Source: Caulobacter sp. Root655 (GTDB taxonomy: Bacteria; Pseudomonadota; Alphaproteobacteria; Caulobacterales; Caulobacteraceae). Taken from it: a stretch of 64,000 nucleotides of DNA. The first letter of the stretch is position 1; each line of letters starts with the position of its first letter. The DNA is taken from the NCBI RefSeq assembly GCF_001427665.1, contig NZ_LMHC01000021.1, forward strand, positions 461,934-525,933, read 5' to 3'. The position numbers and the translations under genes were made by a program. The notes beneath the pieces are model-generated. The model saw only the letters and a list, made by a program, of their open reading frames with translations. It searched no databases and was not told the DNA's origin. Of this stretch, positions 13,701 to 19,183 are shown piece by piece.

Positions 13701-16700
13701 CTGGAATCCTCGATCCGGCCGTTGCCATCGCGGTCGAGGACCAAAAGACCGTCATCCGATTTCACCCAGCCGGTCAGCTCGGCGAACAGGTCGGAGTCCA
13801 TGTCGAAATGCACCCCGCCCTGGTCGGGGGACGTGGTCTCGATGCCGTCGCCGTCCAGATCGAGGATCAGCGGGTCGTCCGGGGTCTTCCACTGGATCAG
13901 CTTGGCGAAGTTGTAGATGGCGTCGAGCCGGGAGATCAGCATGCCCCAGACGGCGAAGAACAGGTTCACCTTCTGGCCGCTGTCGCCGACGATGCGGAAC
14001 ATCAGGTTGAGGTCGCCGCGCTCCTGGGCGCCCCAGCCGCCCGTGTTCTCGAACAGGGCGCTCTGCTGGCCGCCGAACGTGTAGTTCTCGACCACCATGG
14101 CGCTGCGCAACAGGTCGTCGCCGCGGGTGGGGCCGACGCCGTAGTTGACGATCGACGACAGCGCGTTGAACACCAGCAACTGGCCGCTCTCGGTCGCGCC
14201 GTAGAAGATGAACGGCAGCAGCCAGTCCATCGCCAGGCTGTTGGAATAGGACTCGAAACCGAAGAACGAATTGGTGCCGCCGGTCAGGGGGAAACCGAAG
14301 ATCTGCAGGATGTCTTCGGGGCCGGCGTCCATGATGAAGACGCCGGGATGGTACCAGAACACATCGGTCGACCTGGCGCCCGTGCCGTCCAGGGAGTCGC
14401 CGTAGACCTGCCCCTTCCACGAGGTGTTGAACAGGAAGTCCTCGCCCTCGCCGCCGACCAGGATCACGCCTTCGCCACCGCGCGCGATCAGGCGGTCCTC
14501 GCCCGCCTCGCCGAAGACCTCCAAGCGCATGTCCTGGGTGGCGACCGGGCGGTTGTCGGGCTGGCCCGTGGCAGGGGCCGGGCCGATCCGTTCGCCGGCA
14601 TGCACATAGTCGCCCTGGCTCACATAGATCACGTCATGGCCGCCGCCGGCGTGGATCTCGCCATAGCGCGGGAAATCGAAACCTTCGGGCCAGCCGGTCA
14701 CGAAGCTGCCCGCGGCGCCGAAACCGGCATGCCACAGCACGTCGTCGTGGTCGGTCAGGGTGATGTGTTCGGCCCCGGTGACGCGCAGCGGGTTGTTGCT
14801 CTGCAGCGCGCCCAGGACCGCGTCCACCGACGGGGGAACGTCGAGGATCAGGGCCAGAAGGATGGAGATCGCCGAGATTCCACCCTGCAATGGACCAACG
14901 ACCGGACTATTCTGGGTGGCGCCGTTGACCAGCACGACGCCATGGCTCAGCCCCGCGAAGCTCAACTTGTCATAGTCGGCGCTGGAAAACTCGGTCCCGC
15001 CGGCCTGGCCCATATCGACCCAGATGGCGACATTCAGCATGTCGTCGGTGACGTTGACCACGTCGCCGCGCTCGGAAAGCACAAGGCGCTCGACATTGAC
15101 CAGGGTGTCGTGTCCACCCAGCAGGTCGGTGTTGAGGTCCTTGACCACCACCTCGACGGTGTCGGCGTCGCCCAGCTTGCCGTTGGCCAGCGAGATCAGC
15201 TGCACGCCCTTGGCGGCCAGGGTCTCGGAGTCGTCCGGATCGTCCTGGACGCTGTAGCGGACCTCGTCGACGTCGGGGACCGCGCCGATCAGCAGCCAGA
15301 CCAGGAAATTCAACAGCCAGGGCCCTTCGACCTGGCCGCCGATGTAGATGTCGTCATCGATGCCGGCGATCGAGGCCAGAGCGGCCTCGCGGGCGCCCAG
15401 GTTGTCGACCATGACGTCGTCGCCGTAGCCGCCGATCAGGATGTCCTTGCCGAACATCCCGTACAGGATGTCGTCGCCGTCGCCGCCGGCGATGATGTTG
15501 TTCTCGTATGAGCCGACGATCCGGTCGCCGCCGTCCAGGCCGACGAACAGACCCGCCGTGGTCGGATCATAGGCCTCCAGCGACGGCGTCGGGTTGCGCG
15601 GCGCCATGATCAGGTCGAGGGCCCCCTCCCCCAGGGCGAAGTCCACGCGGTTGACGTTGGTGGCGTCGGCGTCGGGCGCGTACAGCTTCTGCAGGGCCGC
15701 CAGGGCCTCGCTCTCGGTCTTCTCCCAGGGCATGGCGTCGACCGGCCGCTGGCTGAAGAAGGCCTCGATGATCGAGGTGATGCCTTCGACGCGAACCTCG
15801 CGATCGGGATCGACCGGATGCGTCGGATCGTCCGACATGTTCCAGAGGTTCTTGTTCAGGTCGATGGCCAGAGTGTCGGCGGTGGTCACGTCGTCCACCA
15901 ACTCGCCGTCCTTGGTGAAGAACAGCACGCCTTCCAGCGGCGACAGGGCTTGGTGCTTCGCCGATTCCACGCGCTGCAGCGCCATCTGGCCGGCGAACTG
16001 GGCGATCACCTTCGACAGACCGGCGAGGGCGTCCTTGAGCGCCTCGGGCGCCCGGCCGCTCTGCACCAGCCGGCCCAGTTCGTCGCCGTCGTTGAACAAC
16101 GCCCGGATTCCCGTGTCGCCGAACACCAGGTCCTCGTCGAGCGCCGAATAGGCGATCGCGCTGAGCATGATGCTGGCGAAGTCGGCGGCGTCTTTACCGC
16201 GGAAGGTCTCCGCTCCCGCCTGTTCGGCGATCACCTGGTCGAACAGGGCGTCCAGGAAGCTGTCTGCGATCACCTGCCAGTCGGCATGGCCGAAATCCTC
16301 GGCGTAGCGCAGCGTCGCCAGCAGGCTCATGCTGTGGCGCGTTGTCGGTGCGATACCGGGCGCGCTCCAGCCGTAGGTGCTCATCACCGTGTTGTCGACA
16401 TAGGCCTCGTATGAGGTCTGGCCGATCGAAATCAGGTTGCCCAGCGTGAACAGCCCCACGCCCAGCGGTCCCGAGACGAGCGAGGCCAGGGCGCCGAGGA
16501 CGCCGCCGGCCGCGATGGCGATGGTCCCGTTGCGCAGGCCCGCATTGACCTCGTACTCAAGCGAGAAGCCCTGGAAGTTGTCCGGAGTGGGGAAACGCAG
16601 GTTGTATTGCTGCAGCGTCTCGGGCGTGTCGGTGAAATAGGCCGCGGCCCGGCGCGCGGCCTCGACCCCGGTCGCCAGGATGGCCGAGAGGCCGAACGGC

Positions 16701-17146
16701 ATGTGGTCGAAACCCACGCCGCGCGCCCCGCTCAAGGCCGAAACGTGGCCGGCCAGCCCGCCGCCCAGCGAGTGGCCCGTGACCAGCACATCCGACGGGT
16801 TGGAATTGTAGACCGACCGCCCCGTCGCCTTCTCGAAAAACTCGCGGGCCATGCCCGCCTGGCTAAAGGGGCTTCCCGCCCCGACCGACCATCCGGACAC
16901 GAAATCACCGCCGGGGATGTCGTCCGTGCCACGATACGAAATGATCGTCTTGCCGTTCCAAGCATAGGCCTGGGCGAAGAAGGAGATACTTTCGTCCGCG
17001 CCCTGGCCCAGGAGCGTGCTGGACGAGTCTTTCACCTCGGCGCCGCCGATCCGGTTACCGGTCGGCAGGGCGACGGTGGGCTTATAGCCCCGATTGTAAG
17101 CATCCATGGCCAGGATAGCGAGGAACAGTTCTTCTGAAATCGCCAT
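1..17146 (-). CDS. Giant RTX protein with N-terminal lipase-like domain (C-terminus beyond window)
   Basis: One minus-strand frame stays open from the ATG at 17146 to the window edge, at least 5,715 codons. I checked the same frame near 2098, 8578, 13861 and 16771. The N-terminus contains GHSLGGGLA with the presumed nucleophile Ser126, as in alpha/beta-hydrolase lipases of the lipase-3 type. Early RTX motifs lie near residues 530-600, and a calcium-loop motif DLDGDG lies at 1096-1101. From about 1786 to 5130 there are about 26 tandem units with GGxGxD-type nonapeptides and an F-x-DGT-x-W motif. Six or more cadherin-like domains follow. Such proteins normally leave by a type I secretion system using a C-terminal signal, which would lie outside the window. 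The upstream acyltransferase suggests lysine acylation. Role as a toxin, secreted lipase or surface adhesin is inferred; the RTX, lipase and cadherin-like assignments are firm. The start lies 13 bases after the lipoprotein gene. Confidence 0.9.
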   Translation of the reverse strand, partial: MAISEELFLAILAMDAYNRGYKPTVALPTGNRIGGAEVKDSSSTLLGQGADESISFFAQAYAWNGKTIISYRGTDDIPGGDFVSGWSVGAGSPFSQAGMAREFFEKATGRSVYNSNPSDVLVTGHSLGGGLAGHVSALSGARGVGFDHMPFGLSAILATGVEAARRAAAYFTDTPETLQQYNLRFPTPDNFQGFSLEYEVNAGLRNGTIAIAAGGVLGALASLVSGPLGVGLFTLGNLISIGQTSYEAYVDNTVMSTYGWSAPGIAPTTRHSMSLLATLRYAEDFGHADWQVIADSFLDALFDQVIAEQAGAETFRGKDAADFASIMLSAIAYSALDEDLVFGDTGIRALFNDGDELGRLVQSGRAPEALKDALAGLSKVIAQFAGQMALQRVESAKHQALSPLEGVLFFTKDGELVDDVTTADTLAIDLNKNLWNMSDDPTHPVDPDREVRVEGITSIIEAFFSQRPVDAMPWEKTESEALAALQKLYAPDADATNVNRVDFALGEGALDLIMAPRNPTPSLEAYDPTTAGLFVGLDGGDRIVGSYENNIIAGGDGDDILYGMFGKDILIGGYGDDVMVDNLGAREAALASIAGIDDDIYIGGQVEGPWLLNFLVWLLIGAVPDVDEVRYSVQDDPDDSETLAAKGVQLISLANGKLGDADTVEVVVKDLNTDLLGGHDTLVNVERLVLSERGDVVNVTDDMLNVAIWVDMGQAGGTEFSSADYDKLSFAGLSHGVVLVNGATQNSPVVGPLQGGISAISILLALILDVPPSVDAVLGALQSNNPLRVTGAEHITLTDHDDVLWHAGFGAAGSFVTGWPEGFDFPRYGEIHAGGGHDVIYVSQGDYVHAGERIGPAPATGQPDNRPVATQDMRLEVFGEAGEDRLIARGGEGVILVGGEGEDFLFNTSWKGQVYGDSLDGTGARSTDVFWYHPGVFIMDAGPEDILQIFGFPLTGGTNSFFGFESYSNSLAMDWLLPFIFYGATESGQLLVFNALSSIVNYGVGPTRGDDLLRSAMVVENYTFGGQQSALFENTGGWGAQERGDLNLMFRIVGDSGQKVNLFFAVWGMLISRLDAIYNFAKLIQWKTPDDPLILDLDGDGIETTSPDQGGVHFDMDSDLFAELTGWVKSDDGLLVLDRDGNGRIEDSSELFGGPGRSGFAELRLLDDNGDGVISAADVMFSQLRVWRDLDQDGVTDAGELFSLAQLGITSLGAVGGALNVTTPSGNTLREHAVFTRADGTTGNMFEAVFGSNPLDTVFRGDRGEAAWAARGANGEVFDSTGRGKLADLSTHLSNDLKVNDIVQSVAAAMTTPDLAVLRKQVAPVLGAWASSLETTRELTAVKVTTGPGGTQVVDHAIYVEDTGGGYFRLASGAAVLDAQGQVIARPGLDDVLAQAAGAGGAWRLEQQFSPSDRDTAVAHREEAPYLVQIIDGRPVVLDRGVLVTDQQGSYWTLASGAAVVGANGQAIARPTLDQVRLQAVAAGYEWRVEQFGHDEFQGLPFDRVAVYLVDGIVRQYAIYVEDEQGGFHVWSENVDRALELQHKEGRPSTFSLRNYAINFDTLPEAGATDDSYYRVEVMTVDEFRFASELYGISFRPEILYTTVNAETGFLEYQTGGLGVAPPVGANGEYVSPILPAMSLFQELMTQYIEVSRLVAIRLAMQGGLAEYFAGIEYDVEADAFVPTAGRELAPMLEAIFARAPDSRDATIDYLDKWNDILDRIYPDYRPAGEEDLSKEALFQMIVAAYENVGLEHVDLVKAASLLRIDEARIIVAPIAATLVEGTSANDLFYISSGDQTIRGGLGGDTYVVGRDFGHDTIVDIEGPFQRRSADTLRFAHVKSDEVYLTKDGLDLIIQVLGTNDVLTIRNQFDGRKFDLFGRDISDDTEMVQIVFADGVVWSALDIAIATSHPLTTNDVVMGTNTMDVLDGGQGNDILRGGRDGDIYIFRPGYGSDIVEDQNDDIMGPNGRAIDVVAFGEGITLQNMRFVRNGDSDDFKIIFLDAAGATTGDELEVRGQFNSTNTVVFGVIWIDRIERFAFADNSFLTEADVMRKVVLDAKTIGEDAIFGFHFEDRLDGGAGEDYLVGLDLDDTYVFGRGYGEDVIEDNLQDFLSSSYDTLQVLDGLRPGDFDFIRDGASLTITMRVRGTDDALILKNQFQLTSTVLFGDYYFDNVDELHFGDGTVWDMDAFGRYLLALARTDGDDVIYGFDKRDTLDGGLGDDRLEGGIYSDTYIFQQGYGDDVVYDTSRDPLLSAGYDTLVMRGLDFDDVTISRFQENLIFTIKATGETLTLEHQYNRFDDQINAVEQFIFQDQTILYTDLNPEDVLLVGTNAGETLWGTHFAETIDGLGGDDTLIGSSDGDTYRFDVGYGADVIFDRLESAQWNGDDTVAFGADINIGNVVFSKDGLDLVVSITGRTDTLRIKEQFGSSRMGVEWFRFSDGVRWSISDVEELLAISGGSRGDDVITGLNDRDNVLDGRQGDDQLNGGTHSDTYVFDGGYDIDTITEALDSASVVGAIDKVVFGELITPDNILVRRNGNDLVISVIDAGDQLRIVEGLNNRQVERFLFADGTVWTAGEIRAALLRATDGDDVLIGFDDRADTIDGGLGSDQMEGGLGADTYHFGIGSGADSILDTGGTDKIVFGPRITAELLDFHTDGDNLVIRLRGFADSLVILDTLGASDTARRIETLAFADGSIMTLDTIRQRLIEQQVSASDDIVVGYGDRNDILTGGAGYDRLTGLGGDDLYEFKQGDGYDIIDDQGYSGGDRLRFLDDPSTRAEVRRLHPQQADIIISFQGSGDQVLIRDGLTAGSASAIEEITFSDGVTWRTADLRARVLASSVTAGDDFIVGFSDAETLEGKGGADTLDGAGGSDTYVFTRLDGRDVIDENGASASEVDVLRIRGYLPDEVRVVRPFSDRPDLQLLFVGSDDSVLLKDQVSPTAGQGVERIEFADGTVWLRADLIARLTQGGGEAADLIVGSSGVDILNGRGGDDTLKGGGGNDTYVFERGDGHDLIDEEGNWYYASTMADRLDLVGYLPSEVRLARDGETLIVTFTDSTDEVRLLTAFQTDGYGVELIGFAGGVTWNQTTFRAQLIAQSQTDGRDLVRGFDGSETLTGGLGDDTLKGGGGNDTYRFHRGDGADVIDEEGNWYYASTMADRLEITGYTPGEAQLDRDGSTLIVHFAGSSDEIRLISALSGDGYGVDLIAFADGTTWNLANWRTMLVAEASTAGRDLIVGFEPAETLTGGTGDDVLKGGGGNDVYVFNRGDGADIVDEEGNWYYASTMADRLDIRGYLPSEARLSREGNLVVVRFVGTGDEIRLIDTLRGSGYGVELISFEDGTTWNVATLLAMLEPSGGATAGDDRLVGDGNPNTLAGGLGDDHLLGGGGSDVYVFNRGDGCDLIDEESNYYNQTDRLEIHGYTPSEVRLERIGDDLIILFDGTTDELRLTRTLLGNGSGVEQIAFDDGTVWTLPTILALLPVPAELDGPNLIEGGSGADTLVGGGAADVLRGRNGNDTYVFTRGDDEDVVDEEYYGYSSRSDALVIHGYLPSEVTLTRDGEAVILRFAGTTDEITVTRGALGDEYGYGVDRYVFDDGTIWTSADVQARLMAEAASDGADLIEGLDGADRLEGGLGNDEIHTGYGADTIVFARGDGRDLVDPGYSYESGGDTLEIVDYLPAETRLARDGDTLRIRFAGTTDEIRVVDGLSDYRGLERITFENGDIWSAADIRQRVLEAQQTVGNDLIQGFAQDDVLTGGTGDDILEGGDGADTYVFGRGDGQDVLFDSGGGGGEEGASLQLLSVPGPAAGFNQVLIEDYAPTEVVLVRDEADLVIRFVGSTDEIRVADQAYNDNWEIAFEDGTIWSAADIGLKIEADALAHGDLVVTGTEEADTLTGAGGNDRLEGGVGEDTYVFARGGGRDVVADADYMAWEEGAASSDTLRLQDYTAAELLFSRVGDDLIIRFTTSDDAVVIRGGFSGDPEYAIERIVLDGEVELAVADIRAAIVSAQATPGDDHVVGASYTPLVLAGGAGDDILVGQSGSDDFVFGRGDGQDSIVTGYNIDGVLHLHGYLPSEAILDRAGSDLLIRFVGTSDVVVLTDAFARYDSGPVSEVRFDDATVWTMEQIIADTLASQASAGDDTIFGRDDHADTLTGGAGNDLLVGRGGEDTYVFSRGDGMDRIREDNANEIDTVRIQGFAPSEVTVGIVGEDLILRFLGTQDVLRVNDYVYYDEWSETERSTGVESFVFDDGTVWTIAEVRTRANTGQPTPGDDTLTGQPGRSDTLSGLGGDDTYLFAAGAGRDVIFDKGGGEDRVRIIGHEPADVTLSRQVDDVVLRFAGSTDVLILRGFFDGSASNAVERVEFTDGTVWTKAGIWDAVMAVQATSGDDEIFGTAYGDTFAGGLGDDTLTGGYGGDTYVFARGDGRDVIRETGSDVDVLRLEGYTPAEVIVLRRGEDVVLRFAGTTDSVVLRDLFGGYATLEQIAFDDGTVWTGAQIRALAIAQAATAGDDTINGSSEGDVLDGGAGADLLQGGSGADTYVVSRGSGHDIVRETGYDNNDRVLIHDFTPAEMRVSRVGQDVVLRFGDASDSLTVRGFFDSESYAIEGLVFDDGTVWTLAQLRDAAQASQMTAGDDFVLGTSAADVLGGGAGDDTLSGGSGADTYVFARGDGRDIVNDNGSGADRILIEDFAPGEVLLSRLGNDLVLRFQASNDVLTARNFFTSAGLIEQIVFDDGTVWTEAQVRARVIENAFTADDDIINGTTAADLLTGGLGDDRLSGGSGDDTYVFASGDGRDIIDDNGNGGADVLEIRGYTVDQATFRRLDSTSTDLVITFAGTTDTITIINGLAGGAADTIETIRFADGGVALTTAGVSARLVTGNVTDEADHILGTGGIDSLTGGHGADVIDGAGGDDSYLYTRGDGDDRILDTGSSAGDRLVIAGYAPGDILSIKRSPPDGIDLILTFSGVGDRLLLANTLSTDAAGVETVEFADGTVWTIAALRQQVLLGAGTANDEHIWGFEGADTLNGLGGRDWLSGGAGSDTYVFARGAGVDTIEDKGDAGGIDVVQISGYASTEASVSRFYKGDDDILISFAGGPDDGLIILDTLSGSTLGVEEIVFADGVRWTMQDVLNLLDNAVPVAGDDGLYSVVQGRTSVISALSLLRNDHDGDRDTLRIVALSNVHDGTATLDASGNVVFTADSTFNGLTTFDYTISDGHNGLATATVQVRVRPPASATDDSGVVVAEDGFITIRVDQLLSNDFDGDLMVISQVLDATHGGVSLSSNGEITFTPYANYVGPASFRYVANTPEGGRAEATVSINVTAVNDDPVARGDSGFVVAEGGVITVAVADLIRNDSDVDGDRVSIVSVGASPNMTVALDNQTGLITLTPTPYYFGPASFTYTLSDGHGGTSTATVAIQVTPVNDAPEPKVDTLTLDEDTPYFFATSLLLANDLEHDGEPLIITRVFGAVGVRPTLLENGTIYLVPNGNFYGLGGFNYEVTDGQGGFTSTHVDVQVNPVNDNPIARDEAYTDNGVDFLRATEDTPFLIDFARLVSNDRDIDSPSLTLSSVSFATNGTVSITAEGQILFTPDANYWGEASFRYVVSDGAGAVDDALVKLYIDPVGDAPPVAGLDELTAYEDVELEIPVSVLLANDTDIDRDVLRILSVSVDPFFGTASLGADGVVRFRGRANAHGPMEFRYVVTDDADGTDQGVVRVTVLS
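1750..11800 (-). repeat. About 26 tandem RTX units, about 387 bp each
   Basis: Seen in the sequence: a DGT-x-W-type motif recurs at about 11460, 11020, 10596, 10205, 9818, 9432, 9058, 8672, 8281, 7900, 7512, 7122, 6742, 6358, 5977, 5567, 5175, 4792, 4399, 4048, 3683, 3315, 2945, 2570, 2171 and 1789. The mean spacing is about 387 bases, or 129 residues. Each unit has a GGxGxDTYVF nonapeptide segment, a conserved R-GDG-x-D-x-I-x-(D/E) stretch, a beta-rich part and the F-x-DGT-x-W segment. This matches RTX blocks with the haemolysin-type calcium-binding related domain, which fold on calcium outside the cell. Three consecutive units near 7290-8110 share a nearly identical stretch, pointing to recent duplication or gene conversion. 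Confidence 0.85.
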
Positions 17147-17159
17147 CTGGATGACCCTG

Positions 17160-17897
17160 CTATTTGGATACGAGCAGATTTATGACAATTCTTGACAGTT
17201 CAGGCAGGAGGGCCCAGCCGGGGTTTTTCATCACGTTCGGGTCGTTCAGCCACGGAAGTCTCTGTTTTATCTGTCGCGTGATCGGCGTGTTTTCCGGAAC
17301 GATTTCAAGGCGCACGCGCCGCAGGGCGTAACCGGCCCCAAAGACCTCGGCGATCTCGTCGATATGAACCCGGGTCTCCCGCTCACCCGCCCCGTCGGCG
17401 ACCATGCGTATAGCCCTGCCGTAGACGACCCGCGCCGACGTGGGGTCGGCCGGCCGCTCGAACGTGGCCAGGGACGGAATCTGTTCGACCGCCAGATCGG
17501 CGGCGCCTTGCAGCTTTTTGCCCGAAGCCTTCAGAGCCCGGATCTGCCGCAGGCTCGAATAGTCGGGGAAGAAGGCGTCGGCGGGCAGGAATCGCTGCTC
17601 ATAGGCGCCGCTGCGTAGCAGGGGGTGCCCGAGGACGGCGATCACGTGCCGTCCGTCACCCAGGTCGACGAACACCGCCTCGCCGTCCAGATCCACGTCA
17701 GCTTGCTGGCCGCCGCCATTGATGTTGTACGAAACGCCGTAGCGCACCTGCATGACGCTGGAGCCGTCGCGAACGCCGCGCGGGGTGTCGATCTCGACCG
17801 TCAGGCGGAAGCGATAGACGCCGACGGTCTCGCACCCGGCCAGACCCAGCATCGCCAGGCCCGTGGACAGCCAGAGCAGACCGCGACGCGACATCAT
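17160..17897 (-). CDS. Lipoprotein of unknown function, between RTX gene and its acyltransferase
   Basis: The 245-residue product begins MMSRRGLLWLS and has a lipobox LAGC with Cys22, so it should be lipidated. Glu at +2 favours the outer membrane. The SRRGLL motif also resembles a twin-arginine signal. I chose the ATG at 17897 because AAGG lies 9 bases upstream and a longer frame would bury the signal peptide. I do not recognise the rest. It is rich in beta-like segments and ends in a basic stretch. The stop lies 13 bases before the giant RTX gene, so the two are probably co-transcribed. A self-protection protein against the lipase domain, or a surface anchor, are both guesses. Confidence 0.75.
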   Translation of the reverse strand: MMSRRGLLWLSTGLAMLGLAGCETVGVYRFRLTVEIDTPRGVRDGSSVMQVRYGVSYNINGGGQQADVDLDGEAVFVDLGDGRHVIAVLGHPLLRSGAYEQRFLPADAFFPDYSSLRQIRALKASGKKLQGAADLAVEQIPSLATFERPADPTSARVVYGRAIRMVADGAGERETRVHIDEIAEVFGAGYALRRVRLEIVPENTPITRQIKQRLPWLNDPNVMKNPGWALLPELSRIVINLLVSK

Positions 17898-18145
17898 CGG
17901 AACTGCCCTTGAAGCAGTCGACGCCCAAGCCCAACCGTGTTCGCCACGCCCCACCGTAAGCATGTCCACCCCGACGCGCGCACGCCAACCGCCCTCGCCG
18001 AAAGGGCTCCACGGAGCCGCATCCTGCGGATTTCTCTAGGTTGAGTGCTTTGCCATTCGCAAGCTATCCGGACCGCCGCGACCGGACAAGAGTGTCATTA
18101 AGATTTATTGCAACGCTGAGACATTTTCCCTCGCACAGCCCAGCG
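17898..18145. other. Spacer between acyltransferase and lipoprotein genes
   Basis: About 250 bases with no convincing gene. An AT-richer patch around 18090-18130 is unusual for this GC-rich DNA and could hold a promoter for the lipoprotein and RTX genes. I see no clear terminator. Confidence 0.4.
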
Positions 18146-18751
18146 TCAAGCCGAGCCACCGGCCTCGGCCGTGGCCAGAGACGAGGTCATTCCCTCACCC
18201 ACCGCGCCCATCTTCTTCAGCAGCTCGGCATCGACCATGCGCGCCACCATCGGGTGGATGTGGACCTCGCCGCCTGTCTTCACCACCTGCTTGAAGTTGG
18301 CCAGCACCGACGAAGCCATCTGCCGCGAGGGCGCGATGACGTCGAACAGCCAGATCCGGTCGCCGCTGGCCCACTCGTCGGGCTTGAGGCGGATCGGGAA
18401 CACGCCCGCCTTGATCTCTTCGCGAACCTTCTGGTCCACCGCGTCGGACACGCTGGCCCAGATGGCGATGCCGGCCAGGGCGCCGTCCGTGACATCGCTC
18501 CCGTCCTTGGCCTTGGTCGAGGCGATGGCGACGCGGTCGCGCATCAACGGCTCCAACACCAGTTGCTCGAGGTCGGCGATGGAGGAGTGTCGGTAGCGCG
18601 GCACCCCGATCATCGCCAGCACCACCTGGCCGACGGCCGATTGGATGCGCTGGCGGATTTCCTCGGCCGCGACGCGCCCCCGGCTGTTGGCGGCCGGATC
18701 GGTGTCGCCGCCCGTGGCCTGAACGTCGACCTGTCCCAGATCCGAAGCCAT
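18146..18751 (-). CDS. HlyC-family toxin-activating lysine acyltransferase
   Basis: The 201-residue product matches the HlyC family, which moves a fatty acyl chain from acyl carrier protein onto internal lysines of RTX toxins in the cytoplasm before export. Seen here: GVPRYRHSS with His55, the counterpart of the HlyC catalytic histidine; AIWAS; a D-E-W-A-S-G-D-R stretch near 125; and WLFDVIAP with Asp137, the counterpart of the catalytic aspartate. The family is usually about 170 residues, so this is slightly long at both ends. I chose the ATG at 18751 (GAGGG 8 bases upstream) over an ORF start at 18943 whose extra residues look non-coding. It heads a minus-strand set with the lipoprotein and the giant RTX gene, which is its likely substrate. 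Confidence 0.85.
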   Translation of the reverse strand: MASDLGQVDVQATGGDTDPAANSRGRVAAEEIRQRIQSAVGQVVLAMIGVPRYRHSSIADLEQLVLEPLMRDRVAIASTKAKDGSDVTDGALAGIAIWASVSDAVDQKVREEIKAGVFPIRLKPDEWASGDRIWLFDVIAPSRQMASSVLANFKQVVKTGGEVHIHPMVARMVDAELLKKMGAVGEGMTSSLATAEAGGSA

Positions 18752-19183
18752 CTCGCCCTCAATCGCCAACCGACGCCGCGCGCCACCCGCATGAAGTGTT
18801 AGCGCGCGGCCTTGCAACTTTGCAAGCGCCCCAGCGGCGGTCGTCACCGAGCAGACCGACCCGCCAGCCGCCGAAGGCCAGGGCGTCGGCGCCGAGAACC
18901 TGGCCGCCAGGATCACGGCCGAGGATTGGCGCGTCAGCGTCACCGTCCAAGGCGCCGCGCCGACGGTTGATCGCCGCCTCGCGGGGCCTCCTGTGAGCGC
19001 CCGTCCGGCTAGATCTCGACGCCGATCACGAGCCTTCCTGAACCTGGCGGATCGGCGCTCCCACTTTGGAACGCGACCACGAAACGCCGGAAACCGTGAG
19101 GGTTCGCCCTCCCCCCGGACGTATTGGCCAGGACGGGATCGCGTTGAACCAGATCCCGGTCGCCCGTTGCTTAGGATTTGACG
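18752..19183. other. Divergent intergenic region, RTX locus / copper operon
   Basis: 432 bases without a gene I can support. It must hold the promoters of the minus-strand acyltransferase and the plus-strand copA. It contains an inverted repeat at 18811-18826. A plus-strand stretch at roughly 18830-18990 reads as protein-like sequence without a usable start, possibly an eroded gene. Confidence 0.5.
18811..18826. promoter_or_regulatory. Inverted repeat CTTGCAA-CT-TTGCAAG
   Basis: Seven-base arms separated by two bases, lying 60-75 bases upstream of the acyltransferase start. The position and symmetry fit an operator for a dimeric regulator. No regulator is identified, so its role is inferred. 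Confidence 0.35.

Noticed and set aside
83..15511. Very long plus-strand reading frames (for example 83-4636, 4709-6028, 8384-10696, 10940-15511)
   Set aside because: They are antisense shadows of the RTX gene. The minus strand gives clear lipase, RTX and cadherin-like motifs in one frame, while the plus-strand translations are low-complexity D/V/R/A-rich sequence.
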